Origin: Udaeobacter sp963725505
Lineage (GTDB): Bacteria; Verrucomicrobiota; Verrucomicrobiia; Chthoniobacterales; UBA10450
Assembly (NCBI GenBank): GCA_963725505.1
Contig: CAVRYN010000007.1
Location: 124,001 to 188,000, forward strand
DNA length: 64,000 nucleotides
Direction of reading: 5' to 3'
Within the stretch, counting starts at the first letter, position 1. The number at the start of each line of letters is the position of its first letter. Below are positions 1 through 8,592 of the stretch, one piece after another. The position numbers and the translations under genes are program-made. The notes under the pieces are model-generated. The model was not told the origin of the DNA, did no database searches, and saw only the letters and a program-made list of their open reading frames with translations.

Positions 1-93
1 ATTGGGCATGGCGGCATGGTCAGCGAGTTTGGATCCACGGCCATTACGTCGTGCGAGGATACTGATCCGACAGCGTTTCGTGGCAATCGATAT

Positions 94-831
94 TCAAACG
101 ATTGGCTTAGCCAGGCCCCAGTGCGCCAAACGGAAACGCAGCGCCGTTGCCAGGCAACCTAGTCCGTAGCGCACGCTTCTCCGGAAATTGATCGAAGACG
201 CTTCGGGCATGTACCGAGCTGGACACGTCACTTCACCGATTGCGGAGCCGAGAGCAATGATTTGCGCGAGGATCTGGTTGTCGAAAACAAAGTCGTCGGA
301 GTTTGCCGACAGCGGCAGCCGCTCCAATAACTGGCGCGAAAAGGCGCGATAACCAGTGTGATACTCCGAGAGCTTCGCGCCGATGAGAAAATTCTCTACC
401 AGCGTCAGGAACCGGTTTGACACGTATTTCCACCACGGCATGCCGCCGCGCAGGGCGCCTCCGCCAAGAATCCGTGAAGCGAGCACGCAGGGATAAAGAC
501 CGCTTGCTACCAGGGCCGCCATCGCTGGAATTAACTGCGGCGTGTACTGATAATCAGGATGAATCATGATGACGATGTCCGCACCTGCGGCCAGGGCGAG
601 CCGGTAACAAGTTTTCTGATTCGCGCCGTAACCGCGATTTTCCGGATGCACTTCAACTTGTACATGCGGCAGGGTGCGCGCGATTGCCACGGTTTCGTCG
701 CGACTGGCGTCGTCAACCACGATCACGAGATCCACAAGGCCATGCGCCATGACTTCTTCGTAAGTCTGGCGCAATGTGCGCGCGGCGTTATACGCAGGCA
801 TTACTACCACAATTTTCTGGCCGTTTAGCAT
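94..831 (-). CDS. family 2 glycosyltransferase (dolichol-phosphate-mannose synthase-like)
   Basis: A 245-residue soluble GT2 enzyme expected to transfer a sugar from a nucleotide or polyprenyl donor at the inner face of the membrane. The N-terminus has the GT-A start VVVMPAYNAARTL, followed by VVDDASRDET at about residues 38-47 and the metal-site region MIHPDYQYTP near 89-98. A YRAFSR segment near residue 160 is typical of the DPM1/GtrB-like subgroup. There is no C-terminal membrane domain, unlike GtrB. It is divergent from the HDAC-like gene, with about 43 bp between the two starts. Acceptor and donor cannot be read from the sequence. Confidence 0.85.
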   Translation of the reverse strand: MLNGQKIVVVMPAYNAARTLRQTYEEVMAHGLVDLVIVVDDASRDETVAIARTLPHVQVEVHPENRGYGANQKTCYRLALAAGADIVIMIHPDYQYTPQLIPAMAALVASGLYPCVLASRILGGGALRGGMPWWKYVSNRFLTLVENFLIGAKLSEYHTGYRAFSRQLLERLPLSANSDDFVFDNQILAQIIALGSAIGEVTCPARYMPEASSINFRRSVRYGLGCLATALRFRLAHWGLAKPIV

Positions 832-874
832 CGTGGTAATCGAATATGCGTTGGATCGCTACGTTGCAACCTTC

Positions 875-1729
875 ATGACGATTTTTTACGATCCACGCTG
901 TCTGGAATATTCGAGCCCAGGCCATCCGGAACGGCCGGAGCGCATTGCTCGGACCACGCCACTGATAAAGGATCGGCATCCCGATTGGGAATGGCGCGAG
1001 CCGGTCTCCGCGATGGACGATGAACTATTGCGCGCGCATTCGCGCCGGCATCTCGAACGCGTTGCCAATGCGCGGCAAGACTTTGATCCCGATACGCCGT
1101 TCTATGCGAATATCGAGGCGTACGCTCGGCAATCGGCCGGCGCTGCGATTGAAGCCGCACGCGCCGCGTTGCGTGGCGAACCGGCGTTTAGCCTGATGCG
1201 GCCTCCCGGGCATCACGCCACGCGAGATCGCGCGATGGGTTTTTGTTACTTCAGCAACGTTGCCATCGCTGCGCTCGACGCATTAAACGGCGCTGAACGC
1301 GTTGCCATTTGGGATTTCGACGGGCATCACGGCAACGGCACGGAAGCGATCGTGGCGCATAATGAACGAATTCGATTCGCGTCGATCCATCAATTCCCAG
1401 CATATCCAGGGACCGGCGCGAAATCGTTCGCGAACATCGATAACCATCCCGTCGCTCCTTTCACGCCGCGGAATAAAATTGTTGAGATTGCAGAGCAGTC
1501 GCTGCAAAAACTAATTACATTTAAACCCGATCTGCTTCTGGTTTCTGCCGGATTCGACGCCTATGCTCGCGACCCGCTGTTGCAATTGACCCTTGAGAGC
1601 GAAGATTTTGCAAAATTTGGCGACTGGTTAAGCCAAATCAATGTTCCAGTCGCGGTTGCCCTCGAAGGCGGCTACAGCAACGACTTGCCTGAATTGATCG
1701 ATGCGTTTTTAACGGCCTGGCAGAGTTAG
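875..1729 (+). CDS. histone deacetylase superfamily amidohydrolase (AcuC/acetylpolyamine type)
   Basis: A 284-residue zinc hydrolase that removes acetyl groups from lysine or polyamine amides. The reading frame is open from 776, but the protein family begins at MTIFYDPRC, so I place the start at ATG 875. Family motifs are RPPGHH (about 109-114), the metal site WDFDGHHGNGT (146-156), SAGFDA (224-229) and EGGY near residue 265. Length fits bacterial class II-like deacetylases. Substrate specificity is not decidable; acetylpolyamine or protein lysine are both possible. It stands alone on this strand. Confidence 0.88.
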   Translation: MTIFYDPRCLEYSSPGHPERPERIARTTPLIKDRHPDWEWREPVSAMDDELLRAHSRRHLERVANARQDFDPDTPFYANIEAYARQSAGAAIEAARAALRGEPAFSLMRPPGHHATRDRAMGFCYFSNVAIAALDALNGAERVAIWDFDGHHGNGTEAIVAHNERIRFASIHQFPAYPGTGAKSFANIDNHPVAPFTPRNKIVEIAEQSLQKLITFKPDLLLVSAGFDAYARDPLLQLTLESEDFAKFGDWLSQINVPVAVALEGGYSNDLPELIDAFLTAWQS

Positions 1730-1732
1730 CGC

Positions 1733-1800
1733 CACAGATTTACACGGATGCAACACAGATGAATTTCTAAATCCGTGAGAATCCGTGTTAATCCGTGGCT
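1733..1800. repeat. ATCCGTG-type intergenic repeat
   Basis: Tandem, partly palindromic copies of words such as ACACGGAT, ATCCGTG and ACACAGAT. The same vocabulary recurs at 2378-2463, 32520-32628, 39030-39230, 40500-40566 and 58470-58577. The stop codon TAA and the last residues (KATD) of the minus-strand gene that follows lie inside this repeat. Confidence 0.75.
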
Positions 1801-2234
1801 TTACCTATTATCGGGCGCTCCAAATCTGCCGCCGCGTTTTCGATTTCGATGTAGCCGTATTGGTGGGCTCTGGCTTTCACCGCAAGCAGACCGCATCGAT
1901 GAACGCTTTTAAAATCGCCGTAAGGGAATTTGTATCTTCGCTTCGTATTCTCGGGGTATCGTTCATCAATGCCGAGGTGCCATTTTGCATACTCACCGAA
2001 TCCATGGAGACGGATAAATTCATTCTCTTGATCTGCTGAAGGCCGATGTTTGCTCCACGCGCCTTTGCCGTCCGCGATAACGTGTCCCTCGTTGATGAGT
2101 TGCGCGGCGAACGCGAAGGCGCCTTCGTTCAAATGAACGCTCTTGCGCGTCTGAGCGAGAACGCTGATCGCGCAGAAAAGAATTGCAACTGCGACGAAAG
2201 TGACAAACGCAGGTTTTGAGATGGCGGATTTCAT
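1788..2234 (-). CDS. conserved hypothetical exported protein
   Basis: A 148-residue protein with a clear N-terminal signal peptide (charged start MKSAISK, then a hydrophobic run ending near VLAQ at about residue 28). The mature part contains FGEYAKWHLG and KFPYGDFK, with two Cys-free halves and one Cys in HRCGLL. The frame extends upstream across the tRNA gene, so ATG 2234 is the sensible start. I have a general impression that this is a widespread soil-bacterial family of unknown function, but no catalytic motif is visible. The C-terminal KATD and the stop codon come from an adjoining repeat. Confidence 0.65.
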   Translation of the reverse strand: MKSAISKPAFVTFVAVAILFCAISVLAQTRKSVHLNEGAFAFAAQLINEGHVIADGKGAWSKHRPSADQENEFIRLHGFGEYAKWHLGIDERYPENTKRRYKFPYGDFKSVHRCGLLAVKARAHQYGYIEIENAAADLERPIIGKATD

Positions 2235-2292
2235 CAACTCGGCCGGAAACGTTTGCCTCAGACGCGGAAGTGGCAAACAGTATTCGCTCCAG

Positions 2293-2366
2293 CGGGCCGT
2301 AGCACAGCTTGGTAGTGCGCTTGAATGGGGTTCAAGAGGTCGCGGGTTCAAATCCCGCCGGCCCGA
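2293..2366 (+). tRNA. tRNA-Pro (anticodon GGG)
   Basis: Full cloverleaf: 7-bp acceptor CGGGCCG/CGGCCCG, D arm with GCAC/GTGC, anticodon stem CTTGA/TCAAG around loop ATGGGGT (anticodon GGG), T arm GCGGG-TTCAAAT-CCCGC, discriminator A. No encoded CCA follows. It reads GGG for CCC/CCU proline codons. Confidence 0.95.
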
Positions 2367-2377
2367 GAAATTTTTGA

Positions 2378-2463
2378 GCCACGGATTAACCCGGATGAAA
2401 CACAGATTATGCGTGGTGAAAATTCAAATTTATCCGTGTAAATCTGTGTTCATCTGTGGCTGA
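2378..2463. repeat. ATCCGTG-type repeat between tRNA-Pro and ychF
   Basis: Inverted arrangement of CCACGGATTAACCCGGATG on the left and TCTGTGTTCATCTGTGGC on the right. It runs directly up to the ychF start codon, leaving no recognisable Shine-Dalgarno sequence for that gene. Confidence 0.7.
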
Positions 2464-3588
2464 ATGCTGAGCGCTGGAATTGTCGGACTGCCGAACGTCG
2501 GGAAATCGACGCTTTTCAACGCGGTCACCCGCACTCACAAAGCGCCGGCAGAAAATTATCCGTTCTGCACGATCGATCCGAACGTCGGCGTCGTCACGGT
2601 GCCCGATCCGCGACTGGCTAGAATCGCAGAGATTTCCGACTCCAAAAAAATCACGCCAACCGCGATCGAGTTCGTCGATATCGCCGGCCTGGTCAAAGGC
2701 GCGAGCGCGGGCGAAGGACTGGGAAACCAGTTTCTCCATCACATCCGTGAAGTGGAAGCGATCGTGCAGGTGGTTCGTTGTTTTGAAAATCCAGACGTTC
2801 ATCATGTGAGCGCTACGATTGATCCAGTGCGCGACATCGAGATCATTAATACCGAGCTCGTGCTGGCTGACCTGGCTTCGTTGCAGAAGCGACGCGACCG
2901 AATACAGAAGCAACTGCACGCCGGCGAAAAAACAGCTATCATTGAAAGTGCGATCATCGAAAAATTACTTCCCCATCTCGACCGCGGGAAGCCGGCAATT
3001 ACCGCCGAGTTGACCCCAGAAGAGAAGGCAGTCGCGCGAGGTTTCTTCCTGCTGACGTCAAAACCAACCATTTTTGCCTGCAATGTGGCGGAATCGGATT
3101 TGGCGGCAATTTCCAAACACGACTCCGCGAACTCCGCCACACGGTATGTCGATCTAGTCCAGGATTACGCGAACCAGCATTTCGCCACTGAAGCGATTGT
3201 TGTCAGCGCGCATATCGAGAGCGAGCTGGTTGATCTTAGCGAGCAGGAGGCGCTCGAATATTTACGCGGTCTCGGTGTGGAAGACAGCGGTGTGCACGCA
3301 CTCATTCGCGCCGTGTATCATCTGCTCGGGCTGCGCACGTTTTTTACCACTGGCGAAAAGGAGACGCGCGCATGGACCATCCACGCCGGCGACAAAGCGC
3401 CAGCCGCAGCCGGAGCGATTCACTCCGATTTTGAGCGCGGTTTTATCGCAGCGGAAACCATTTATTACGACGATCTGGTCGCAGCTGGTTCTTTCGCGAA
3501 AGGACGCGAAGCAGGCAAACTGCGCTTGGAAGGAAAGGACTACGAAGTGCGCGATGGCGACGTGATTCTGTTCCGATTCAACGTCTGA
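2464..3588 (+). CDS. ychF: YchF/Obg-family ribosome-associated ATPase
   Basis: A 374-residue cytoplasmic P-loop NTPase of the OBG family, which prefers ATP and binds ribosomes. Visible: P-loop GLPNVGKST (residues 8-16), G2 region with TIDPNVG, G3 DIAGLV (72-77), a coiled-coil insertion with KRRDRIQKQL near 140-150, and a C-terminal TGS domain with FFTTGEKE and the ending DGDVILFRFNV typical of the family. The usual NKxD guanine-specificity motif is replaced by NVAESD, as known for YchF. Start ATG lies immediately after an intergenic repeat. Its 3' end faces the zinc-ribbon gene across a twin-hairpin element. Confidence 0.96.
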   Translation: MLSAGIVGLPNVGKSTLFNAVTRTHKAPAENYPFCTIDPNVGVVTVPDPRLARIAEISDSKKITPTAIEFVDIAGLVKGASAGEGLGNQFLHHIREVEAIVQVVRCFENPDVHHVSATIDPVRDIEIINTELVLADLASLQKRRDRIQKQLHAGEKTAIIESAIIEKLLPHLDRGKPAITAELTPEEKAVARGFFLLTSKPTIFACNVAESDLAAISKHDSANSATRYVDLVQDYANQHFATEAIVVSAHIESELVDLSEQEALEYLRGLGVEDSGVHALIRAVYHLLGLRTFFTTGEKETRAWTIHAGDKAPAAAGAIHSDFERGFIAAETIYYDDLVAAGSFAKGREAGKLRLEGKDYEVRDGDVILFRFNV

Positions 3589-3590
3589 GT

Positions 3591-3651
3591 TGTAGAGGCG
3601 GGTGTGTCAGCCGTCGACCAGATTTGCGCTTCGCACAGCGAAGCGGCTATA
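3591..3651. repeat. TGTAG...CTATA twin-hairpin element
   Basis: Starts TGTAG three bases after the ychF stop and ends CTATA. The second hairpin is GCTTCG-cacag-CGAAGC; the first is weaker. The minus-strand zinc-ribbon gene has its stop TAG in the terminal CTATA. Member of the family described at 42011-42064. Confidence 0.65.
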
Positions 3652-4396
3652 ACGCGCCAAGATATAAGATCCGGCCGCATTGCTCGCAGTTGACGATCTC
3701 CTTTCCCGCTTTGACTCGAGCTGCTGTGGCAGTCGTTACTTTCATGTGGCAACCGGTGCAAACACCGTGCTCGACGGCGACGATCGCAGCGTCTCCTTTA
3801 CTGTTGAACAGGCGCTCGAACTGGTCGAGCAAATCGGCGTCGATTTTAGACGCAAGCGCTTTCCGCTCATTTGCCAGTTCTGCCTGCTGCGTTTCCAGCG
3901 CTTTTGATTTAGTTTCGAGATCGATCAGTTGCCGCGTGATGCTGTCCTTCGTTGCCCGCGCGCTTTTATCGGCCGTTTCGAGTTCGGCTTTGAGCTTGTC
4001 GGCCTCGATCATCAATTCGAGTTCCTGATCCTCGAGTTTGCTGATTTCATTTTCGTACCGCTCAATTTCGTGGCCAATCGCCCGAAACTCCTCATTCTTC
4101 CGGGTTTGATACTGCTGCGTTTTGAGACGCGTGATGCTTTCGGTGCGGGTGCCCACGTCGAGTTCCAGTCTTTTGCGCTCAACTTCGACCTGACGCCCTT
4201 TTTGTTTCAGCAATTCAACGCCCGCTGCGGTTACGGCCAGTTGCGACTCAAGATGAGCGCGTTCCAACGGCAGCGTCTTAATCTCAGTCTGAATCTGTCT
4301 GATCTTTTGTTGTCGATCTTGAAGAACGAGCAGTTGTTCCAATTCAGGATGCACGCGCGCTCCAACGTATTGATTCGATGGAGCGGCGTCAATCAC
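3647..4396 (-). CDS. coiled-coil protein with C-terminal C4 zinc ribbon (zf-RING_7/DUF164 type)
   Basis: A 249-residue cytoplasmic protein. Residues about 18-190 are a long charged coiled coil; the C-terminus carries a zinc ribbon with CTGCH and CEQCG (two CxxC pairs, about residues 213-240). This matches the family often called putative nucleic-acid-binding Zn-ribbon protein; its molecular role is not established. The start is GTG overlapping the UGA stop of the upstream thioredoxin-fold gene in a GTGA arrangement, which implies translational coupling. The stop codon is inside a repeat element. Confidence 0.85.
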   Translation of the reverse strand: MIDAAPSNQYVGARVHPELEQLLVLQDRQQKIRQIQTEIKTLPLERAHLESQLAVTAAGVELLKQKGRQVEVERKRLELDVGTRTESITRLKTQQYQTRKNEEFRAIGHEIERYENEISKLEDQELELMIEADKLKAELETADKSARATKDSITRQLIDLETKSKALETQQAELANERKALASKIDADLLDQFERLFNSKGDAAIVAVEHGVCTGCHMKVTTATAARVKAGKEIVNCEQCGRILYLGAL

Positions 4397-5196
4397 TGCC
4401 CGGCGGAGCCAATTTGATTGAACGCATCGAGGACTTGCTCGGGCCGCGCGCGCACCGCGATGTTCTCTGTAAGATTGACCCAGCGAACCATGCCGTTCGA
4501 ATCAATCAGAAATTCGGCAGGCCGGGCAATGTCCGCGCCTTTAGGTCCTGCGCCGGGATGCAACACATCGTAACGGCGAATAACTTCTGCCTTGGGATCG
4601 GACAGCAGCGGGAACTTGTAACCACGCTTCTGTGATTGCCGCCTGTTAACGTCCGGCGGATCAACGCTGATGCCGACTATGCGGATCCCGCGCGCGTCAA
4701 AATCCGAAAGGCTCCGCTGAAAACTCCGCAACTCGGAGTTGCAAAGTGGTCACCAAAAGCCGCGATAAAAAATCAGCACGACAGCTTTTGAGCCGGAAAG
4801 CAAATCCGCCAGGGATACCGGCTTTCCATTTTGATCGACCAACGTGAATTTCGGCGCCTTTTCCCCAACGCGCGGCGCCTGAGCTGAGAGCGGAACCTGC
4901 CGGAGGACGAAAAAAAATTCGTAACTAAAAAATACGAAAAGGAACAGCGCGATTGCACTGAAGATAGAGCCGAAGATTTTACCGCGATAACGCTGCGGCC
5001 GGCCAAGAGCGCGAAAGAGGCCGACGATCAACAACACAGCGCCGATTCCAAAGAGCAAAAGATTCGCCCAAGGAAAATCGCGTGTGATCGGAAACTGGGC
5101 GAAGAACTCGTAACTGACCAACCCACCGACAGCGACGAGGAAGCCGGCCCAAATCGGCCAGTTCCACTTCCGCGTCATGTCGATCTTGTCCGCCAT
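4393..5196 (-). CDS. membrane-anchored peroxiredoxin-like protein, candidate selenoprotein (in-frame UGA)
   Basis: Two open segments in the same frame, 4750-5196 and 4393-4749, are separated only by a single UGA (4750-4752). Read through, they give 267 residues. There are three hydrophobic segments in residues about 13-95, then a periplasmic AhpC/TSA-like thioredoxin fold beginning GEKAPKFTL. The redox motif reads FYRGFW-U-PLC, where the family normally has CPxC, so UGA replaces the first redox Cys (U149, C152). The domain continues normally after the UGA (GISVDPP, KFPLLSDP, PAEFLID). The start ATG overlaps the OPT stop as TGATG. A Sec codon is my preferred reading. A nonsense mutation at this codon is the alternative. 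No selenium-insertion gene lies in the window. Confidence 0.75.
4722..4752 (-). promoter_or_regulatory. putative bacterial SECIS hairpin after the UGA codon
   Basis: Immediately after UGA the transcript reads CCACUUUGC, then stem AACUCC, loop GAGUUGC, stem GGAGUU. That is a 6-bp stem with a 7-nt loop whose first base is G, starting about 15 nt after the UGA. This fits the published loose bSECIS rule: small loop, G in the first two loop positions, loop roughly 16-37 nt downstream. A competing hairpin GCAACU-CCG-AGUUGC is also possible, so folding and conservation should decide. Confidence 0.5.
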
Positions 5197-7214
5197 CAGG
5201 ATGGACTCGTCCCCTGGCGAGCCGTCGCCATTCGTAAAATCCAGCGATAGAGAATGAATGTCATCGCTGCGAATGTGACGCCGCCGAGGACGATTCCCGC
5301 GGTTTCAAATCCCGGACCGACCAACGCGAGCGGCGCGGGTTTGCTCGACAGGGATTTGATCACCGCAATCACGACCTGAATTATTCCTTCACCAACGATC
5401 AGACCCGATGCGAGCAACACGCCAAGCTGCTTCGCGGCTTCGGGCTTGGAAGTGCGATCGGCTCGCCTGTCGTAGAACCAACCGGCAACGGCTCCGGCAA
5501 CAATCATCAAAGTGGCCGAAGTCGGCAGATAGATTCCGAGACCGACCGCGAGCGGCGGAACGCGCGTGTGTTTGGTCGTGCGGGCAAGGATTTCATCCAG
5601 CAAAACAATTCCAACGCCGATCAGTGCGCCGATTTCGATCAAACTCCAATCGATGTCCGCGGCGATCACGCCTTTCGCGAGCGCTTGGATGAGGCCCGCT
5701 TGCGGCGCGGGCAATGGATGCGGACGAAGCTCGGCGCCAGGCGCACCAACGAAACCGTAGGTGTGATTCATAAGATCTAGCACCGGCGGAATAACCAGCG
5801 CCCCTGCGACGACACCAATCACCAGCGCGACTTGTTGCTTCCACGGCGTCGCATCAACCAACTGTCCGGTCTTGAGATCCTGAAGATTATTATTCGCAAT
5901 CGCGGCGACGTTGAAAATTACCGCTGTAGTAAAAAGGGCGAACGCGATCAATGCCTTGCCGGAATCCGGCGACACGTACGGCTTAACGCCGATCACCAGG
6001 AGCAATGCCGCACCGATCACCACCAGAATTCCAATGCCTGATAACGGGCTGTTCGATGAACCGATCAGACCGGCCATGTAGCCGCACACCGCCGACACGA
6101 AAAAGCTCATCAACACGATGTAGACGACGCCGCCGATGATGAGCGTTGGCAGATGCGCGCCAAGGCCGCTAGTGTTGGCAAAATCGCCCAGAAGCCAGCC
6201 GATCGGCAGCATGCAAGCGAGTGTGACCAAACCGACGATACCGATCGGAATGTCGCGTTCGGTAATCGGCAACGTGTCGGCTTTACCCGCTTTGCGCGCA
6301 CGCGACGCAGCCATCGCGCTGGCCAGACCACTGATCAGCGGCTTTGCCAGCTTCAACAAAGTCCAAATCGCAGAAATGCCGATCGCGCCGGCGCCAATGT
6401 ATCTGACTTTGCCGCTCCACGCGCTGCGCGCGAGCGCAGCTACCGGTGTAGTGAAGTCATGGGCAAGGCCAGAATAATGCGGCACTCCCCAGCCCCAACC
6501 GATCAGCAAGCCGATCAGCATCGCGATGCCCACCGAGAGACCGACAAGGTGCCCGATCCCTAGCAACAAAAATGATAATGAGAAATCGTAGCCGCTGACC
6601 GCACCTTTCTTCCCGATGCGAAAATTTTGCACGACATCGGAAGCGAAGATTTGTGTCTCAATGATTAAGGCAAAAGCGGCGGACACAATTGATCCCCACA
6701 AAACTGCGAGCAGACCAGCGCGGCCGTGTTCGATATCGTCAGCATGCTTCGAATCGTCGCTGCTGCCGATTTTCAAGACCTCGGCGCACGCGACCCCCTC
6801 CGGATAAGGTAAATCCGAGTTCGTCACCAACGCGCGACGCAATGGAATCGAATACATCACACCGAGAATTCCGCCGAGCGCGCAAATCCAAAACGAAGTC
6901 CAGAAAGGAAAGTCGGTCCAGTAACCGATCATGATCAGTCCGGGCAAAACGAAAATAATCGACGAGAGTGTGCCCGCTGCCGAAGCGACCGTTTGTACGA
7001 TGTTGTTTTCCTGGATAGTTGCGTCGCGAAAACTCCGCAGGATCGCCATCGAAATCACAGCCGCCGGGATTGATGTCGAAAAAGTGAGGGCAGCTTTGAG
7101 TCCGGCGTAAATGTTGGCCGCAGTGAAAACCAACGTGATGATGACGCCTATGATGATACCGCGGACAGTGAGTTCGGCGGGCGATGTGTCTCGGTTTATT
7201 CGGTTGCCATTCAC
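5196..7214 (-). CDS. OPT family oligopeptide transporter
   Basis: A 672-residue inner-membrane protein with about 14-16 hydrophobic segments throughout. The N-terminus has the OPT signature ELTVRGIIIGVIITLVF and GLKAALTFSTSIPAAVI. A later segment with ANNNLQDLKTGQLV and the region around VGATPWKQQ-like sequence also match bacterial OPT proteins, which import small peptides or metal chelates. The GTG start at 7214 overlaps an upstream short frame as GTGA, and the stop overlaps the next gene as TGATG, so it belongs to the minus-strand group nagZ-OPT-peroxiredoxin-zinc ribbon. Substrate unknown. Confidence 0.92.
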   Translation of the reverse strand: MNGNRINRDTSPAELTVRGIIIGVIITLVFTAANIYAGLKAALTFSTSIPAAVISMAILRSFRDATIQENNIVQTVASAAGTLSSIIFVLPGLIMIGYWTDFPFWTSFWICALGGILGVMYSIPLRRALVTNSDLPYPEGVACAEVLKIGSSDDSKHADDIEHGRAGLLAVLWGSIVSAAFALIIETQIFASDVVQNFRIGKKGAVSGYDFSLSFLLLGIGHLVGLSVGIAMLIGLLIGWGWGVPHYSGLAHDFTTPVAALARSAWSGKVRYIGAGAIGISAIWTLLKLAKPLISGLASAMAASRARKAGKADTLPITERDIPIGIVGLVTLACMLPIGWLLGDFANTSGLGAHLPTLIIGGVVYIVLMSFFVSAVCGYMAGLIGSSNSPLSGIGILVVIGAALLLVIGVKPYVSPDSGKALIAFALFTTAVIFNVAAIANNNLQDLKTGQLVDATPWKQQVALVIGVVAGALVIPPVLDLMNHTYGFVGAPGAELRPHPLPAPQAGLIQALAKGVIAADIDWSLIEIGALIGVGIVLLDEILARTTKHTRVPPLAVGLGIYLPTSATLMIVAGAVAGWFYDRRADRTSKPEAAKQLGVLLASGLIVGEGIIQVVIAVIKSLSSKPAPLALVGPGFETAGIVLGGVTFAAMTFILYRWILRMATARQGTSPS

Positions 7215-7385
7215 AATGCGAGTTCCAGTGCTGGTTCGTAGCCGAATTTTTCGATGCGAGCGCAGAATAGTGTGAATTCGTCCGACGGGTCAAGACGCCG
7301 TAGCTCGTCTGTATGCAAAATTCGCGAGCATGGAGATACAGGGCCCGATGGGCCTTGAAATCCGGGGAGCGCACGCGCCCCGGAA

Positions 7386-8486
7386 TCAAAACATCTCCAC
7401 CGGCGAGCGCTGGGAGGTTTGGGGGCTGCTTTTGCTGCCGCCTGCTTCGCCGAGAGTTGCCACGCGCAGGTCCCAAATTTCGTTGTCGATCTTGCGGAAC
7501 GCGGGTTCGGAAAATGCATCCGGCGGTGCAAGGTTCTCCTTGAAACGTCCAACGCTACGCACCGCGCGCTCGATTTGTTTGCCTGGCAGTTTGTCGAGGA
7601 TTCGATGCACGTTCTCGATTTCGGGGATGCGATGGCAAATCATCGCGAGGTCGTTGCCGGCTGCGATAGCCAGACGAATGGTGTCTTCAAGGTCGTATCC
7701 CGTCAGGATTGCGCCCATGTCGAGATCGTCGGTCATGATGAGACCCTCGAAGCCGAGTTCGTTGCGTAACAAATCGGTGATGATGCGCCGCGATAATGTG
7801 GCAGGCGTTTTCTTCGACTCAAAACATGGATACCACCCATGGCAAATCATCATGCTGTCGACGTCGGTAACGAATTCTCGGAAGACGGCCAGCTCGTTTC
7901 GATCGAGTTGTTCGCGGCTGCGATCGATTCGCGGCAATTGGTAATGAGCATCTGAACTCGCGGCGGAATATCCGGGAAAATGCTTGCCGCAGCTTGCGAT
8001 CCCCTGCCCTCTCATCGCTTCGTTGAACGCACCCGCATTGCGAACGACTTGATCGACATTTTTTCCGTAGCAACGGCCGCGCAACGAATTGTCGGCATTG
8101 TCGTCGAAGGAAATGTCGAGTACGGGACACAAATCCAAATTGAATCCGAAGAGCCGCAGCAAACGCCCGGTGATATCGCCGTGGCGCCGGATCAATTCGA
8201 CATCGTCTTTGTCGCGCAATTGTTGCGCGTTCGGCGGCTCGTTGCCGATCAGACGCAATCGCGAAACGCGACCGCCCTCCTGATCGATGGTGATGATGGG
8301 CTCGGCTTCGCTCAAGTCGCGCAAATCCTCGATGAGCTTCCGGAGTTGCGCGGCGCTTTCGATATTTCGGCCGAAAAGAATGAACGCGCCCGGTTGCACT
8401 TTACGGAAAAGCCTGGCCGTTGCTGGCTCGAGCTCTTTTCCGGGCACACCCGTCATGATCAGTTGACCGAGTGAATTGGCTTTCAT
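7386..8486 (-). CDS. nagZ: glycoside hydrolase family 3 beta-N-acetylhexosaminidase (NagZ-like)
   Basis: A 366-residue TIM-barrel hydrolase predicted to cleave terminal beta-GlcNAc from muropeptides. Seen: GAFILFGRNI, the DQEGGRVSRL strand (about 83-92), KHFPGYSAASSDAHYQLP containing the D-x-H pair that forms the NagZ acid/base dyad, and the nucleophile region MTDDLDMGAI. The family's HG after KHFPG is YS here. ATG 8486 is chosen because it starts at the conserved GQLIMTGVPG domain; the open frame beyond is repeat sequence. No signal peptide, consistent with cytoplasmic recycling. A NamZ-like gene lies at the far end of the window. Confidence 0.85.
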   Translation of the reverse strand: MKANSLGQLIMTGVPGKELEPATARLFRKVQPGAFILFGRNIESAAQLRKLIEDLRDLSEAEPIITIDQEGGRVSRLRLIGNEPPNAQQLRDKDDVELIRRHGDITGRLLRLFGFNLDLCPVLDISFDDNADNSLRGRCYGKNVDQVVRNAGAFNEAMRGQGIASCGKHFPGYSAASSDAHYQLPRIDRSREQLDRNELAVFREFVTDVDSMMICHGWYPCFESKKTPATLSRRIITDLLRNELGFEGLIMTDDLDMGAILTGYDLEDTIRLAIAAGNDLAMICHRIPEIENVHRILDKLPGKQIERAVRSVGRFKENLAPPDAFSEPAFRKIDNEIWDLRVATLGEAGGSKSSPQTSQRSPVEMF

Positions 8487-8500
8487 GGGGCCGCAAACAT

Positions 8501-8592
8501 CAACGCTCAACGTCCAACGTTCAACGTCCAACGCTCAATCGGCTTGTTTTAGTTGAACGTTAAGCGTTGAGCGTTGAGCGTTGAGCGTTGAA
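8501..8592. repeat. GTTGAGC/GCTCAAC palindromic repeat
   Basis: Left half is made of CAACGCTCAACGTCCAACGT-like units, right half of GTTGAGCGTTGAGCGTTGAG units, forming a large inverted repeat between nagZ and nadD. A second copy lies at 13411-13493. The nadD start codon TTG is the last GTTG unit of this array. Confidence 0.8.

Noticed and set aside
1..44. Possible 5' end of a minus-strand gene (MAVDPNSLTMPPCP...)
   Set aside because: Only 14 codons fit in the window and no family can be recognised, so it is not listed as a feature.
4393..5196. Two separate genes, or a plain nonsense mutation, in the peroxiredoxin-like gene
   Set aside because: The downstream part starts in mid-domain, has no ribosome-binding site or start, and the UGA replaces precisely the redox Cys. 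Kept only as the alternative to selenocysteine.
7860..8100. NagZ lacking catalytic residues because KHFPGHG reads KHFPGYS
   Set aside because: The acid/base dyad of this family is the D-x-H further along, which is present as DAH, and the nucleophile Asp is also present.
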